A DNA stretch of 13,398 bases from Oscillospiraceae bacterium. Its GTDB lineage: Bacteria > Bacillota > Clostridia > Oscillospirales > Ruminococcaceae. Position numbers and translations under genes: made by a program. Within the stretch, counting starts at the first letter, position 1. Each line of letters opens with the position of its first letter. The DNA is taken from assembly GCA_029068025.1 (NCBI GenBank), contig JAIEDJ010000038.1, positions 1-13,398 of the forward strand, given 5' to 3'. Shown here in pieces: positions 1 through 5,957 of the stretch. Under the pieces are notes generated by a model, which saw only the letters and a list, made by a program, of their open reading frames with translations, made no database searches and was not told where the DNA came from.

Positions 1-348
1 CATCACAAGCTGCATTATTACGCACATCACAAAGCCTATCCCTATCGAGATGAAGTTTTTCAGCAGCTCCGATATCACGAACGTGTTCCTCGATATCCCG
101 CCAGCAAGCGTCATATCCGTAAATCTGCACCTGATATTCGCCTCGAGATTTCTCCCGAGCCACTCCATCACTATCGCGATAACCGCCATCTGTACGCCCG
201 AAAACAAAACTCCCGGTACGCCCGTTGTATCGTTGGGCACCAGCTTCAGCCAGAACGCGCAGAACGCCGTCCCGATCACAGCGGTTATACCTGCCGCGAT
301 AAACCATTTTTTGTTAAGCAGGAAATTTCCGTATAATATACCTTTCAT
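1..348 (-). CDS. ABC-2 type transporter permease, N-terminal part (runs off left edge)
   Basis: Reading from an ATG at 348-346, the frame stays open to base 1, giving the first 116 residues of a membrane protein. It starts MKGILYGNFLLNKKWFIAAG and shows hydrophobic segments at about residues 13-34, 54-68 and 94-116, as expected for the N-terminal half of an ABC-2 permease. A good ribosome binding site, AAGGGG, lies 6 bases before the ATG and fixes the start. It is third in an operon after a YtrA-type GntR repressor and an ABC ATPase, the usual order for this transporter class, so it probably forms the membrane channel for that ATPase. The substrate is unknown; related systems respond to cell-envelope stress or antibiotics. 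A hairpin cluster separates it from the ATPase gene. The family call rests on context and hydrophobicity more than on a diagnostic motif. Confidence 0.75.
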   Translation of the reverse strand, partial: MKGILYGNFLLNKKWFIAAGITAVIGTAFCAFWLKLVPNDTTGVPGVLFSGVQMAVIAIVMEWLGRNLEANIRCRFTDMTLAGGISRNTFVISELLKNFISIGIGFVMCVIMQLVM

Positions 349-383
349 AATTACCCCTTATTCACAAACAAACCACACGCGGC

Positions 384-470
384 TTTTTGCGGGTTTCACG
401 AAGTGAAACCGAATTGCCATTAGGGCAATTCGAGCAAAAAACGCAGAGAATTTCAGCGAAGCTGAAATTT
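384..470. repeat. Hairpin-cluster intergenic element 1
   Basis: Three perfect stem-loops lie in 87 bases. GGTTTCAC/GTGAAACC (392-399 and 403-410) has the triloop GAA. GAATTGCC/GGCAATTC (411-418 and 424-431) has a 5-base loop. AATTTCAGC/GCTGAAATT (449-457 and 461-469) has the triloop GAA and overlaps the stop codon of the ABC ATPase. An outer pairing, TTTTTGC (384-390) with GCAAAAA (434-440), encloses the first two, so the transcript could fold into a three-way junction. It sits between the ATPase and permease genes of one operon. No U-tract follows the stems in the direction of transcription, so it is not a standard terminator. It may stabilise the upstream mRNA or lower downstream expression. 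Confidence 0.7.
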
Positions 471-1308
471 AGTCCCTCACATAAAAAACCATGATCTCTT
501 CAATGGTAGGCACGTCCGCCGCTATATCGGGATATTTGTCCGCCGCACAGGTCAGCACCTCGTTCTGAAAACGTCCCCTGCGCACGCCGATAATGTCGCT
601 CTTGTCAATTACCGCGAGCTGCTCGTCGGTGCATTTAAGTATTCTGTGGCGTTCGATCATCTCATTGCGTTCCTCGGTGAATACTATCTCGCCCTTGTGG
701 ATAAAGCAGATATAGTCCGCGATATGATCAAGGTCGCTTGTTATGTGCGTTGAAATAAGGATCGAGTGCTTTTCGTCCTGCATAAAATCCAGGAAAATAT
801 CGAGAATATCCGAGCGCATAACGGGATCCAGCCCGCTTGTCGGCTCGTCAAGCACCAGCAGCTCCGTAGCGTGCGACAGCGCCGCCGCGATGGACAAGCG
901 CATGACCATACCGCGCGAAAAGCTCTTGAATTTCTTGTTCAGCGGCAGCTCAAACTTCGACATCAACCCGAAAAATTTCGCACTGTCCCAGGTCTTGTAA
1001 ATGCCCCTCATTACCTTGTCAAGCTGCTTAACGTTCAGATTCTCGGGGAAAGACAGCCCGTCAAACACAACGCCGATCTTCTCCTTGGTCGCGGCGGACA
1101 GATTATCCGCGTCCTCGCCAAGCACGGTGATCGTGCCCTCGCCCTTTTTGAGCAAGCCGAGGATAGCCTTGATGGTAGTGGACTTGCCCGCGCCGTTCTC
1201 ACCGATAAATCCGACTACCGAGCCGTAAGGCACATTGAACGATATGTTTTTCAGCTCAAACTGCGGATAGCTCCGCGAAACGTTCTTTATCTCAATACAG
1301 TTTTCCAT
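469..1308 (-). CDS. ABC transporter ATP-binding protein (YtrB/CcmA-like)
   Basis: A 279-residue ABC ATPase that would power the ABC-2 permease encoded next. Walker A is GENGAGKST (36-44), the signature is FSRGM (130-134), Walker B is LLVLDE (150-155) followed by PTSGLD, and the switch histidine is in STH (H188). The signature has SRGM in place of the common SGGM, and the Q-loop region reads VVFDGLSFPE without a glutamine; as I recall, both are common in this GntR-linked subfamily. About 90 residues follow the nucleotide-binding core, as in many drug or lantibiotic exporter ATPases. The ATG is 14 bases after the repressor stop, with a GAGAGGGAT ribosome binding site. It is co-transcribed with the repressor and permease. 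Exporter direction is inferred from the family; substrate unknown. Confidence 0.92.
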   Translation of the reverse strand: MENCIEIKNVSRSYPQFELKNISFNVPYGSVVGFIGENGAGKSTTIKAILGLLKKGEGTITVLGEDADNLSAATKEKIGVVFDGLSFPENLNVKQLDKVMRGIYKTWDSAKFFGLMSKFELPLNKKFKSFSRGMVMRLSIAAALSHATELLVLDEPTSGLDPVMRSDILDIFLDFMQDEKHSILISTHITSDLDHIADYICFIHKGEIVFTEERNEMIERHRILKCTDEQLAVIDKSDIIGVRRGRFQNEVLTCAADKYPDIAADVPTIEEIMVFYVRD

Positions 1309-1322
1309 AGAATTATCCCTCT

Positions 1323-1694
1323 CTAAGTATCGAAGAACACACCCAGAATATCAAGCAGCTCCTGCTTGGAAACGCCGCTGCGCTTTGCAATATCCGAAGC
1401 CGCGGACAAATGCTCCTCTATCTCGCGGAGATTCTGCTCCTTAAGCATTTCGGGATCGGCAGCGGAAACAAAGCTCCCCCGCCCCGTAAACGATTGTATA
1501 AAACCCTCGCTCTCGAGGATCTCATATGCCCGCTTGGTGGTGATAACACTCACGCGCAGATCCTGTGCCAGAGCGCGCATAGACGGCAGCGCGTCGCCCT
1601 CCTTAAGTGTTCCTCCGAGTATCAGTCCCTTGATCTGCGAAGCGATCTGCTCATAGATAGGAACTCCGCCCGAATTTGTGATTATAATGTTCAT
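1323..1694 (-). CDS. GntR-family transcriptional regulator, YtrA subfamily
   Basis: A 123-residue repressor. Residues about 10-78 form the GntR winged helix-turn-helix: the YEQIASQIKGLILGG helix, then the LPSMRALAQDLRVS recognition region, then TTKRAYEILESEGF and the wing GRGSFV. Residues 80-123 are a short helical tail, typical of the small YtrA subfamily, which has no large ligand domain. It is the first gene of an operon with an ABC ATPase and an ABC-2 permease. The upstream promoter carries a long palindrome overlapping the -10 box, so the protein probably represses its own operon and is released by an unknown cue. An AAGGAG site at 1706-1701 supports the ATG at 1694. The family call is firm; the inducer is unknown. 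Confidence 0.93.
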   Translation of the reverse strand: MNIIITNSGGVPIYEQIASQIKGLILGGTLKEGDALPSMRALAQDLRVSVITTKRAYEILESEGFIQSFTGRGSFVSAADPEMLKEQNLREIEEHLSAASDIAKRSGVSKQELLDILGVFFDT

Positions 1695-1706
1695 TAAATT
1701 CTCCTT

Positions 1707-1734
1707 ATGCTTATCACAAAAGAGTGATAAGCAT
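1707..1734 (-). promoter_or_regulatory. 11-bp leader hairpin abutting the GntR ribosome binding site
   Basis: On the minus-strand transcript ATGCTTATCAC pairs perfectly with GTGATAAGCAT around a 6-base loop. The 3' arm ends exactly where the AAGGAG ribosome binding site (1706-1701) begins. It could influence ribosome access or protect the 5' end of the mRNA. It has no U-tract and is not a terminator. Confidence 0.6.
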
Positions 1735-1841
1735 CACAACGCCGAATGAAACGCAAAGGATTTGCAACTCCGTTACGCCCACAGCGGCGGCTCTTCCGAA
1801 AGATCAACCGGTATGAAATACACGCAAAGTACTCTTTGTTG

Positions 1842-1870
1842 ATATTGTGTATATCTCATATATACAATAT
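1842..1870. promoter_or_regulatory. Probable GntR/YtrA operator palindrome
   Basis: Two 13-base arms, 1842-1854 and 1858-1870, are inverted copies with one mismatch around a CTC centre. The core has the GT..TA....TA..AC layout expected for YtrA-type operators. It overlaps the -10 box and covers the likely transcription start of the gntR operon, so a bound repressor would block initiation. The link to the encoded GntR protein is inferred from position. Confidence 0.65.
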
Positions 1871-1894
1871 ATCATATTATATATCCTTTGTCAA
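1866..1894 (-). promoter_or_regulatory. Sigma-A promoter of the gntR-ABC operon
   Basis: On the minus strand the -35 box is TTGACA (1894-1889) and the -10 is TATATT (1871-1866), 17 bases apart. Transcription would start near 1859, giving a leader of about 165 nt before the GntR start. I see no known riboswitch in that leader; it holds the operator and the hairpin next to the ribosome binding site. Confidence 0.75.
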
Positions 1895-1910
1895 TAGGTT
1901 TTTTAAATTT

Positions 1911-1944
1911 TTAAAAAAAAAATTTTCCCGGAGAATTCCCCGGG
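1911..1944 (-). terminator. Intrinsic terminator of the hydrogenase-regulator/ABC operon
   Basis: Downstream of the second ATPase gene, the minus strand reads CCCGG (1944-1940), a GAATTC-containing centre and CCGGG (1931-1927), followed by AAAA and a run of ten T. The stem is 5 GC pairs, extendable because the centre is itself self-complementary. A second weak AT hairpin (TGATTA/TAATCA, 1947-1963) precedes it. Confidence 0.75.
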
Positions 1945-1982
1945 ATTGATTATTTTTTAATCAGCTCTGTAATAATGCGATT

Positions 1983-2570
1983 TTAAGCGTCATATTGTCC
2001 TCCAAGCCTTATGACCTCATCGGCAAGGAACTCGCACTCGTCCATATCATGAGTGACAAGGATGACCGTTTTGCCATTGATCTTCTCTTTGCAGTACGCC
2101 ATAACAGTCTGCTTTGTATCCATGTCCAGCCCCTTGAACGGCTCGTCAAGGAACAAAACGTCATACTCCGCCAGCAAGGCGCGCAGCAGCGCAGTCCGCC
2201 GCTTCATTCCTCCGGAGAGCGTCCTGACGGGCTTGCTTTCACAGCCGTCCAGCCCTATCGCGGCAAGCTCCGACGCGATCTCATCCTTCGAGAACCGCTT
2301 CCCCGTAACAAGCCGGATGTTTGCGCCCGCGGTAAGGTTCTCACAGAGCCGATCCTCTTGAAAAACCGCGCTGATGCGGCAGTTCTCCGGGCGAGTAATC
2401 TCGCCGCTGTCGGGAGCTGACAACCCCATCAGAATATTCAGCAGCGTGCTTTTACCGCACCCTGACTTTCCGAGAACGGCAGTCACCTTCCCGTCCGAAA
2501 ACTCGTGGGAAAATCCGTCCAGCACAACGTTATCGCCAAAAGCCTTGTGAATATCGACAGCCTTGATCAT
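1983..2570 (-). CDS. ABC transporter ATP-binding protein, NitT/TauT class (SsuB/ThiZ-like)
   Basis: A 195-residue ATPase for the importer encoded just upstream. Walker A is GKSGCGKST (34-42), the Q-loop glutamine is Q71, the signature is LSGGM (118-122), Walker B is VLFLDE (138-143) and the switch histidine is H174. It is shorter than the usual 240-260 residues of SsuB or TauB because it stops soon after the nucleotide-binding core, but every catalytic motif is present. The ATG is 5 bases after the permease stop, and its AAAGGAG site lies inside the permease gene, so the two are translationally coupled. It is the last gene before an intrinsic terminator. The class is firm; the substrate is unknown. 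Confidence 0.92.
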   Translation of the reverse strand: MIKAVDIHKAFGDNVVLDGFSHEFSDGKVTAVLGKSGCGKSTLLNILMGLSAPDSGEITRPENCRISAVFQEDRLCENLTAGANIRLVTGKRFSKDEIASELAAIGLDGCESKPVRTLSGGMKRRTALLRALLAEYDVLFLDEPFKGLDMDTKQTVMAYCKEKINGKTVILVTHDMDECEFLADEVIRLGGQYDA

Positions 2571-2575
2571 AACAC

Positions 2576-3331
2576 TCAGCTCCTTTCGATACGCCGCTGA
2601 AGCAGTGCCACAAGCGACACAAGCGCCTTCTCACACAGCCAGCTGAATACTATCACCATCAGCGTCCACGCGAAAAGATCGGCGGTCTCAAGATAAACCT
2701 TCGATTCAAACAGCTTTTCTCCCATAGAACCGCTCGGTATACCGATGACCTCCGCCGCAACTCCGGATTTCCAGCACAGCCCGACCGCCAGCCGCACCGC
2801 CGAACGGAAATACGGCAGCAGCTGCGAAAGATACACTTTTGTAAAACGCTTCAATGCCGGAATACGGAATATCTTCGACATTTCCCTGAGCTTCGGATCA
2901 AGACTGTCGATACCCTCCAGCATATTCGCGTAAACGATGGGAACGCAGATCAGAAACGACACCAGCACCGACAGATCCCGCGATCCTATCCAGATGAGCG
3001 CGAGTATCGTAAACGACGCAACGGGGATCGATTTCATCACGGAGATGAGCGGCGAAAACAAAATTCTTATAAACTTCAGCTTTCCGGATGCCCACGCAAG
3101 CAAACACCCGACTGTCATTCCCAGCGCAAACCCGATAAGTATCCTCGCAGTCGAAAAAGCAGCGCTTTTCCAAAACTCGGCGGTCGGCACAAGACGTATC
3201 AGCCGCCCCGCAACATCAACAGGCGAAACGAGCAGTATTTTGCTGTTTATCTTCACAGCGGCGATCTGCCACACACCGAGCCAGAATATTATACTAAACG
3301 CCGTCAAAGCCGCTTTTTTTAGCTTGCTCAT
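2576..3331 (-). CDS. ABC transporter permease, NitT/TauT class (SsuC/ThiX-like)
   Basis: A 251-residue inner-membrane permease with about six hydrophobic segments. The first is at about residues 8-25 and others near 60-80, 100-116, 118-140, 180-198 and 220-240. The EAA-like loop that contacts the ATPase is at about 150-170 (EMSKIFRIPALKRFTKVYLS). I start it at the ATG at 3331, beginning MSKLKKAAL, which has an AGGTGAT ribosome binding site. An upstream ATG at 3385 is also in frame, but it would translate through a hairpin element and adds residues that do not resemble the family. It lies between the substrate-binding lipoprotein gene and the ATPase gene in one operon. Confidence 0.9.
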   Translation of the reverse strand: MSKLKKAALTAFSIIFWLGVWQIAAVKINSKILLVSPVDVAGRLIRLVPTAEFWKSAAFSTARILIGFALGMTVGCLLAWASGKLKFIRILFSPLISVMKSIPVASFTILALIWIGSRDLSVLVSFLICVPIVYANMLEGIDSLDPKLREMSKIFRIPALKRFTKVYLSQLLPYFRSAVRLAVGLCWKSGVAAEVIGIPSGSMGEKLFESKVYLETADLFAWTLMVIVFSWLCEKALVSLVALLQRRIERS

Positions 3332-3349
3332 GTCATCACCTGATTTAAA

Positions 3350-3455
3350 AGAAATTTCAAAACCGTGCGTTGCTTCGCAACGCACTAGCCAGCCCCGCTC
3401 GGCTCCGCTTCACTTCGTTACGCTGCGCCAAGCGGGACTGCTTTTTGAAATTTCT
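3350..3455. repeat. Hairpin-cluster intergenic element 2 with a 13-bp closing stem
   Basis: An outer inverted repeat of 13 perfect pairs joins 3350-3362 and 3443-3455. Inside it are a 9-bp hairpin, GTGCGTTGC/GCAACGCAC (3365-3373 and 3377-3385, triloop TTC), and a larger imperfect arm closed by CCCGCT/AGCGGG (3394-3399 and 3431-3436) then GGC/GCC. The whole unit can fold as a three-way junction. It lies between the substrate-binding protein gene and the permease gene. Strong structures in this position often protect the upstream mRNA from 3' decay, so that the binding protein is made in excess; that role is inferred here. Confidence 0.75.
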
Positions 3456-3483
3456 CCTGCACCCCAAATATGTTGATCTTATC

Positions 3484-4548
3484 TCAACCAACAAAGTAAA
3501 ACGCGTCGGTCGGGAGCGTTCCGCCTACCGACTTAGGCTCGTTGTCAAACAGAACCTTAAGATAGCCGCTCAGCATATCCTTCATCTCGCTTCCCGTAAC
3601 GCAGACGATATGACAATTCGGGATAGCCTTCTTTGCGACCGCCGCGGGCACTATGTCGTACTTTCCGACAAGCTCCGCCGCCGCGTCTACGTTTGTGTTC
3701 ACGTACTCAACGGACTCGCCGTATTCCTTGAGGAAGTCCCTTACGATATGGGGATACGCTTCCGCGAACTCCTTGCGGACGATAACGATACCCGTCAGCA
3801 GCGAGCTGTCAACGCCGAGCTTATCCCACTCGTCGTTCAAGTCGAGCGCCACGCGAACGCCCTCGTTCTTGGTCTGCGCAGTGGTAACGAACGGCTGCGG
3901 CAGCATAGCCACACTGTTATCGTTAGCCAGCAGCGCCGCAAGACACTCCGCGTGCTCGCTCTTCCACTCAATGGTAACATCGTTTTCAAGTCCGCTGTTC
4001 TTGATGATAAAGTTCAGCGCGTACTCTGGCGTTGAGCCCTTGCCTGCCGAGTAGATCGTCTTGCCCTTAAGATCGTCGATGGACTTTACGGTATCCCCGT
4101 TCTCGCAGATGTACAGCACACCGAGCGTATTCACAGCCAATGCCTGAACCTTGCCCTCTGTCTTGTTGAACAGCACCGCGCCGAGATTTGCAGGAACACA
4201 CGCGATATCCACCGTGCCCTGCGCGATCTTGGGAGTGATCTCGTCGGGAGCGGCGAGTATCTCAAACTCAAAGCTCATATCGCCCGTTGTCTCGCGGTCG
4301 TTCATCATCTTGGTCATACCCATTGCGGTAGGTCCTTTGAGCGCCGCGATATTTACAACATCGGGCTCGTGAGCCTCGGGAGCTGAAATTTTGTCCGAGC
4401 TGTTTTCCGGAGCCGAGTCCTCAACCGTTGTTGAAGAGGTCTGATCCGAGCTTGTCTTCGACGAGCTCCCGCCGTCGCTGCACGCGGTGAGCGTTGCCAC
4501 GCACATAAGCGCCGCAAAAGCGCCTGCAATGATCTTCTTGAGTTTCAT
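3484..4548 (-). CDS. ABC transporter substrate-binding lipoprotein, NitT/TauT family
   Basis: A 354-residue extracytoplasmic binding protein. It starts MKLKKIIAGAFAALMC and has a type II signal with lipobox LTAC, so Cys23 would be lipidated and the protein anchored to the membrane. A Ser/Thr-rich linker spans about residues 24-50. The mature part has the NMT1/SsuA-like pattern: VVNIAALKGPTAMG near the first strand, then KIAQGTVDIACVP, IDDLKGKTIYSAGKGSTPEY, and MLPQPFVTTA in the hinge region. The ATG at 4548 has an AAAGGAAG site. The frame is open further upstream to 5052, but that stretch runs over the regulator gene in another frame and is not used. The ligand could be a thiamine precursor, a sulfonate or another small organic compound; the sequence alone does not decide. 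Confidence 0.9.
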   Translation of the reverse strand: MKLKKIIAGAFAALMCVATLTACSDGGSSSKTSSDQTSSTTVEDSAPENSSDKISAPEAHEPDVVNIAALKGPTAMGMTKMMNDRETTGDMSFEFEILAAPDEITPKIAQGTVDIACVPANLGAVLFNKTEGKVQALAVNTLGVLYICENGDTVKSIDDLKGKTIYSAGKGSTPEYALNFIIKNSGLENDVTIEWKSEHAECLAALLANDNSVAMLPQPFVTTAQTKNEGVRVALDLNDEWDKLGVDSSLLTGIVIVRKEFAEAYPHIVRDFLKEYGESVEYVNTNVDAAAELVGKYDIVPAAVAKKAIPNCHIVCVTGSEMKDMLSGYLKVLFDNEPKSVGGTLPTDAFYFVG

Positions 4549-4598
4549 AACAAAATTCTTCCTTTCTTTCGGCATATAGCCGCGTTCGGAAAAACCGA

Positions 4599-4844
4599 TC
4601 AGCCGTACACGGCCTTGGACTTTACACCCGGAAGCCTGCCCAGCTTTCCCGCCAGCGCGGAAATGCTGTCCTGCGGCGCGTCGACAACAACGCTGATAAT
4701 ATTCAGACCTCGTTCGCGGTACGGCACGCCCATTCGTCCGCGAATAAACACGCTGTAATCGTGCAGCAGCCGGTTGACTTGCTCCACGCTGCTGTCGTTT
4801 TCGATGATCATAGAGATTATCGCAACGCGGTTCTCTGCTTCCAT
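4599..4844 (-). CDS. TM1266-family putative iron-only hydrogenase system regulator
   Basis: An 81-residue protein with an ACT/NikR-C-like ferredoxin fold. The family hallmark GRMGVPYRERG is at 36-46, followed by LNIISVVVDAPQDSISALAGKLGRLPGV, a close match to what I know of the TM1266 family. Members usually sit beside HydE, HydF or HydG, the maturases of [FeFe] hydrogenase; their exact role is not established. Here it is the first gene of an operon with a NitT/TauT-type importer, 50 bases before the lipoprotein gene. I chose the ATG at 4844, with AAAGGA 8 bases upstream. The frame extends 21 codons further up, but those residues do not fit the family. No DNA-binding domain is visible, so any regulatory action may be by protein contact or ligand binding. 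Confidence 0.88.
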   Translation of the reverse strand: MEAENRVAIISMIIENDSSVEQVNRLLHDYSVFIRGRMGVPYRERGLNIISVVVDAPQDSISALAGKLGRLPGVKSKAVYG

Positions 4845-5055
4845 AGCGCAGTCCTTTCTGTTCCGGAACACAAAAAATGCGCCCGAAAACCCGTGTACCA
4901 AGCTCAAAGACGCATAACGATATAAACGTGCAAAAACGCACGTGAAAGCTCTGTTGTGCTGTCTTTCGGCTCAATAAAATTTCACCGTCAGTTTTTCTTA
5001 TAACATGAAGCGTCATTCCATCGGAAACGCCTTTGGTCTGAGCGAACTTCACACT
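4845..5055 (-). promoter_or_regulatory. Long structured leader of the TM1266-ABC operon
   Basis: About 210 nt separate the predicted transcription start from the first ATG. On the transcript I see a hairpin GCGTTTCC/GGAA-TG-ACGC (5030-5010), a hairpin ACGTGC/GCACGT (4943-4926), and a palindrome GTTCCGGAAC (4869-4860). GCGCA just upstream can pair with TGCGC (4851-4847), placing the ribosome binding site in a loop. I do not recognise a known riboswitch: the TPP, SAM, cobalamin and lysine signatures are absent. A cis-regulatory RNA is possible but not shown. Confidence 0.4.
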
Positions 5056-5060
5056 AATAT

Positions 5061-5089
5061 ATTATAACCGTTTTTCTATGATTTGTCAA
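5061..5089 (-). promoter_or_regulatory. Consensus sigma-A promoter of the TM1266-ABC operon
   Basis: On the minus strand TTGACA (5089-5084) and TATAAT (5066-5061) are separated by exactly 17 bases, a perfect consensus. Transcription would start near 5054. Confidence 0.85.
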
Positions 5090-5120
5090 GGGGAATTTTT
5101 TCATATAATACCAAAACAGA

Positions 5121-5927
5121 TCATATCTCGATATCCATCCGCTGGCTTCTCCACTTGACCTTCTTGTAACTGTCATCATTCTTGAGAAAGCACATAATGA
5201 TGTCAACCAGCGTTCCCCACGGATCCTCCGTGTTCTCTTTCAGCTCCAGACGCTGAACGAATCCTCCTGCAATGGTTTTCGGATCGTAATATACGTCGAA
5301 TTTTCCATCGTCAAAGCAGCACATCATCACTCTGTGGTAGCGCGGACTGCGGATAATGAGCTTGTCTATCCCGCCCCTGCGACAGCGGTTCAGAAGATCA
5401 GAGACCACCTGCGGATAACTGTCGCGATCCTCCGAGCCTACCAGCTTTTTCTTCCTGGTTCCGCCCGTCGGATAAACATAGAATTCGGCAGGACTTTGCG
5501 GCATATATTTCAACGGTGTAAATCCGTCTGTTGAGATCTTGAAAACCGAATCATCCTTTACCAAAAAGGAATACATATATGTATGCGGCTGATCCCCGTA
5601 AATATAATCGCTCGAATCCTCCGAGCAATGCTCAAAGAAGTTGAGCGACAGTACCGCCTGCTTTATCTCGGCGGCATTCTTCACAGAAACGACGCTGCAA
5701 ATGAATTCAAATTTTTTTTTGAGATCAACGTTGTGAGCCTTAAGGCTCATAACGGGATTGGAGCTTATCCCCGTAAACCATAGATTCTTTTCAAACATAT
5801 GCGACTGTGGGAGATGCGGATCTCCGATCACCGGAGAATAATTCTCATACCAGTGCGTCACCGACTCCAGTTCCCTGATAAGGGACGCTCTGCATTTATA
5901 AGCCAAATCCGTTGCGCTGATCCACAT
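5121..5927 (-). CDS. Hypothetical protein, 268 residues, family not recognised
   Basis: A soluble-looking protein beginning MWISATDLAYKCRASLIREL, with no signal peptide or membrane segment. A ribosome binding site, AAAGGACAG, supports the ATG at 5927. The C-terminal half holds a basic patch (GGTRKKKLVGSEDRD, NRCRRGGIDKLIIRSPRYHR) and an aromatic, acidic stretch FDDGKFDVYYDPKT. The N-terminal part is rich in hydrophobic beta-like segments such as FICSVVSV. I see no catalytic motif that I can name. It is the last gene of an operon after an amidohydrolase and an AI-2E-type membrane protein, 30 bases after the latter. I see no clear terminator after it; the promoter of the next operon begins 32 bases downstream. 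The coding call is strong because of length, ribosome binding site and operon position. Confidence 0.85.
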   Translation of the reverse strand: MWISATDLAYKCRASLIRELESVTHWYENYSPVIGDPHLPQSHMFEKNLWFTGISSNPVMSLKAHNVDLKKKFEFICSVVSVKNAAEIKQAVLSLNFFEHCSEDSSDYIYGDQPHTYMYSFLVKDDSVFKISTDGFTPLKYMPQSPAEFYVYPTGGTRKKKLVGSEDRDSYPQVVSDLLNRCRRGGIDKLIIRSPRYHRVMMCCFDDGKFDVYYDPKTIAGGFVQRLELKENTEDPWGTLVDIIMCFLKNDDSYKKVKWRSQRMDIEI

Positions 5928-5957
5928 ATCTGTCCTTTCCCGTCTGATCCTATGCTT

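Noticed and set aside
384..440. A tRNA-like cloverleaf in hairpin element 1
   Set aside because: It has only two inner arms, no T-loop or anticodon-loop consensus, and a T/A-rich closing stem.
1746..1949. A 67-residue plus-strand open frame between the two ABC operons
   Set aside because: It covers the promoter, operator and terminator of the neighbouring operons and has no ribosome binding site.
3370..4054. Plus-strand open frames over the substrate-binding protein gene
   Set aside because: They are antisense to a gene with clear family motifs, have no ribosome binding site, and their translation is arginine-rich shadow sequence.
4549..5052. Upstream extension of the substrate-binding protein frame to a GTG near 5052
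   Set aside because: It would start a few bases after the -10 box, overlap the regulator gene in another frame, and precede a complete lipoprotein signal with its own ribosome binding site.
4845..5055. A TPP riboswitch before the TM1266-ABC operon, since NitT/TauT importers often carry thiamine precursors
   Set aside because: I find neither the CTGAGA segment nor the ACCTGATCTGG-type segment.
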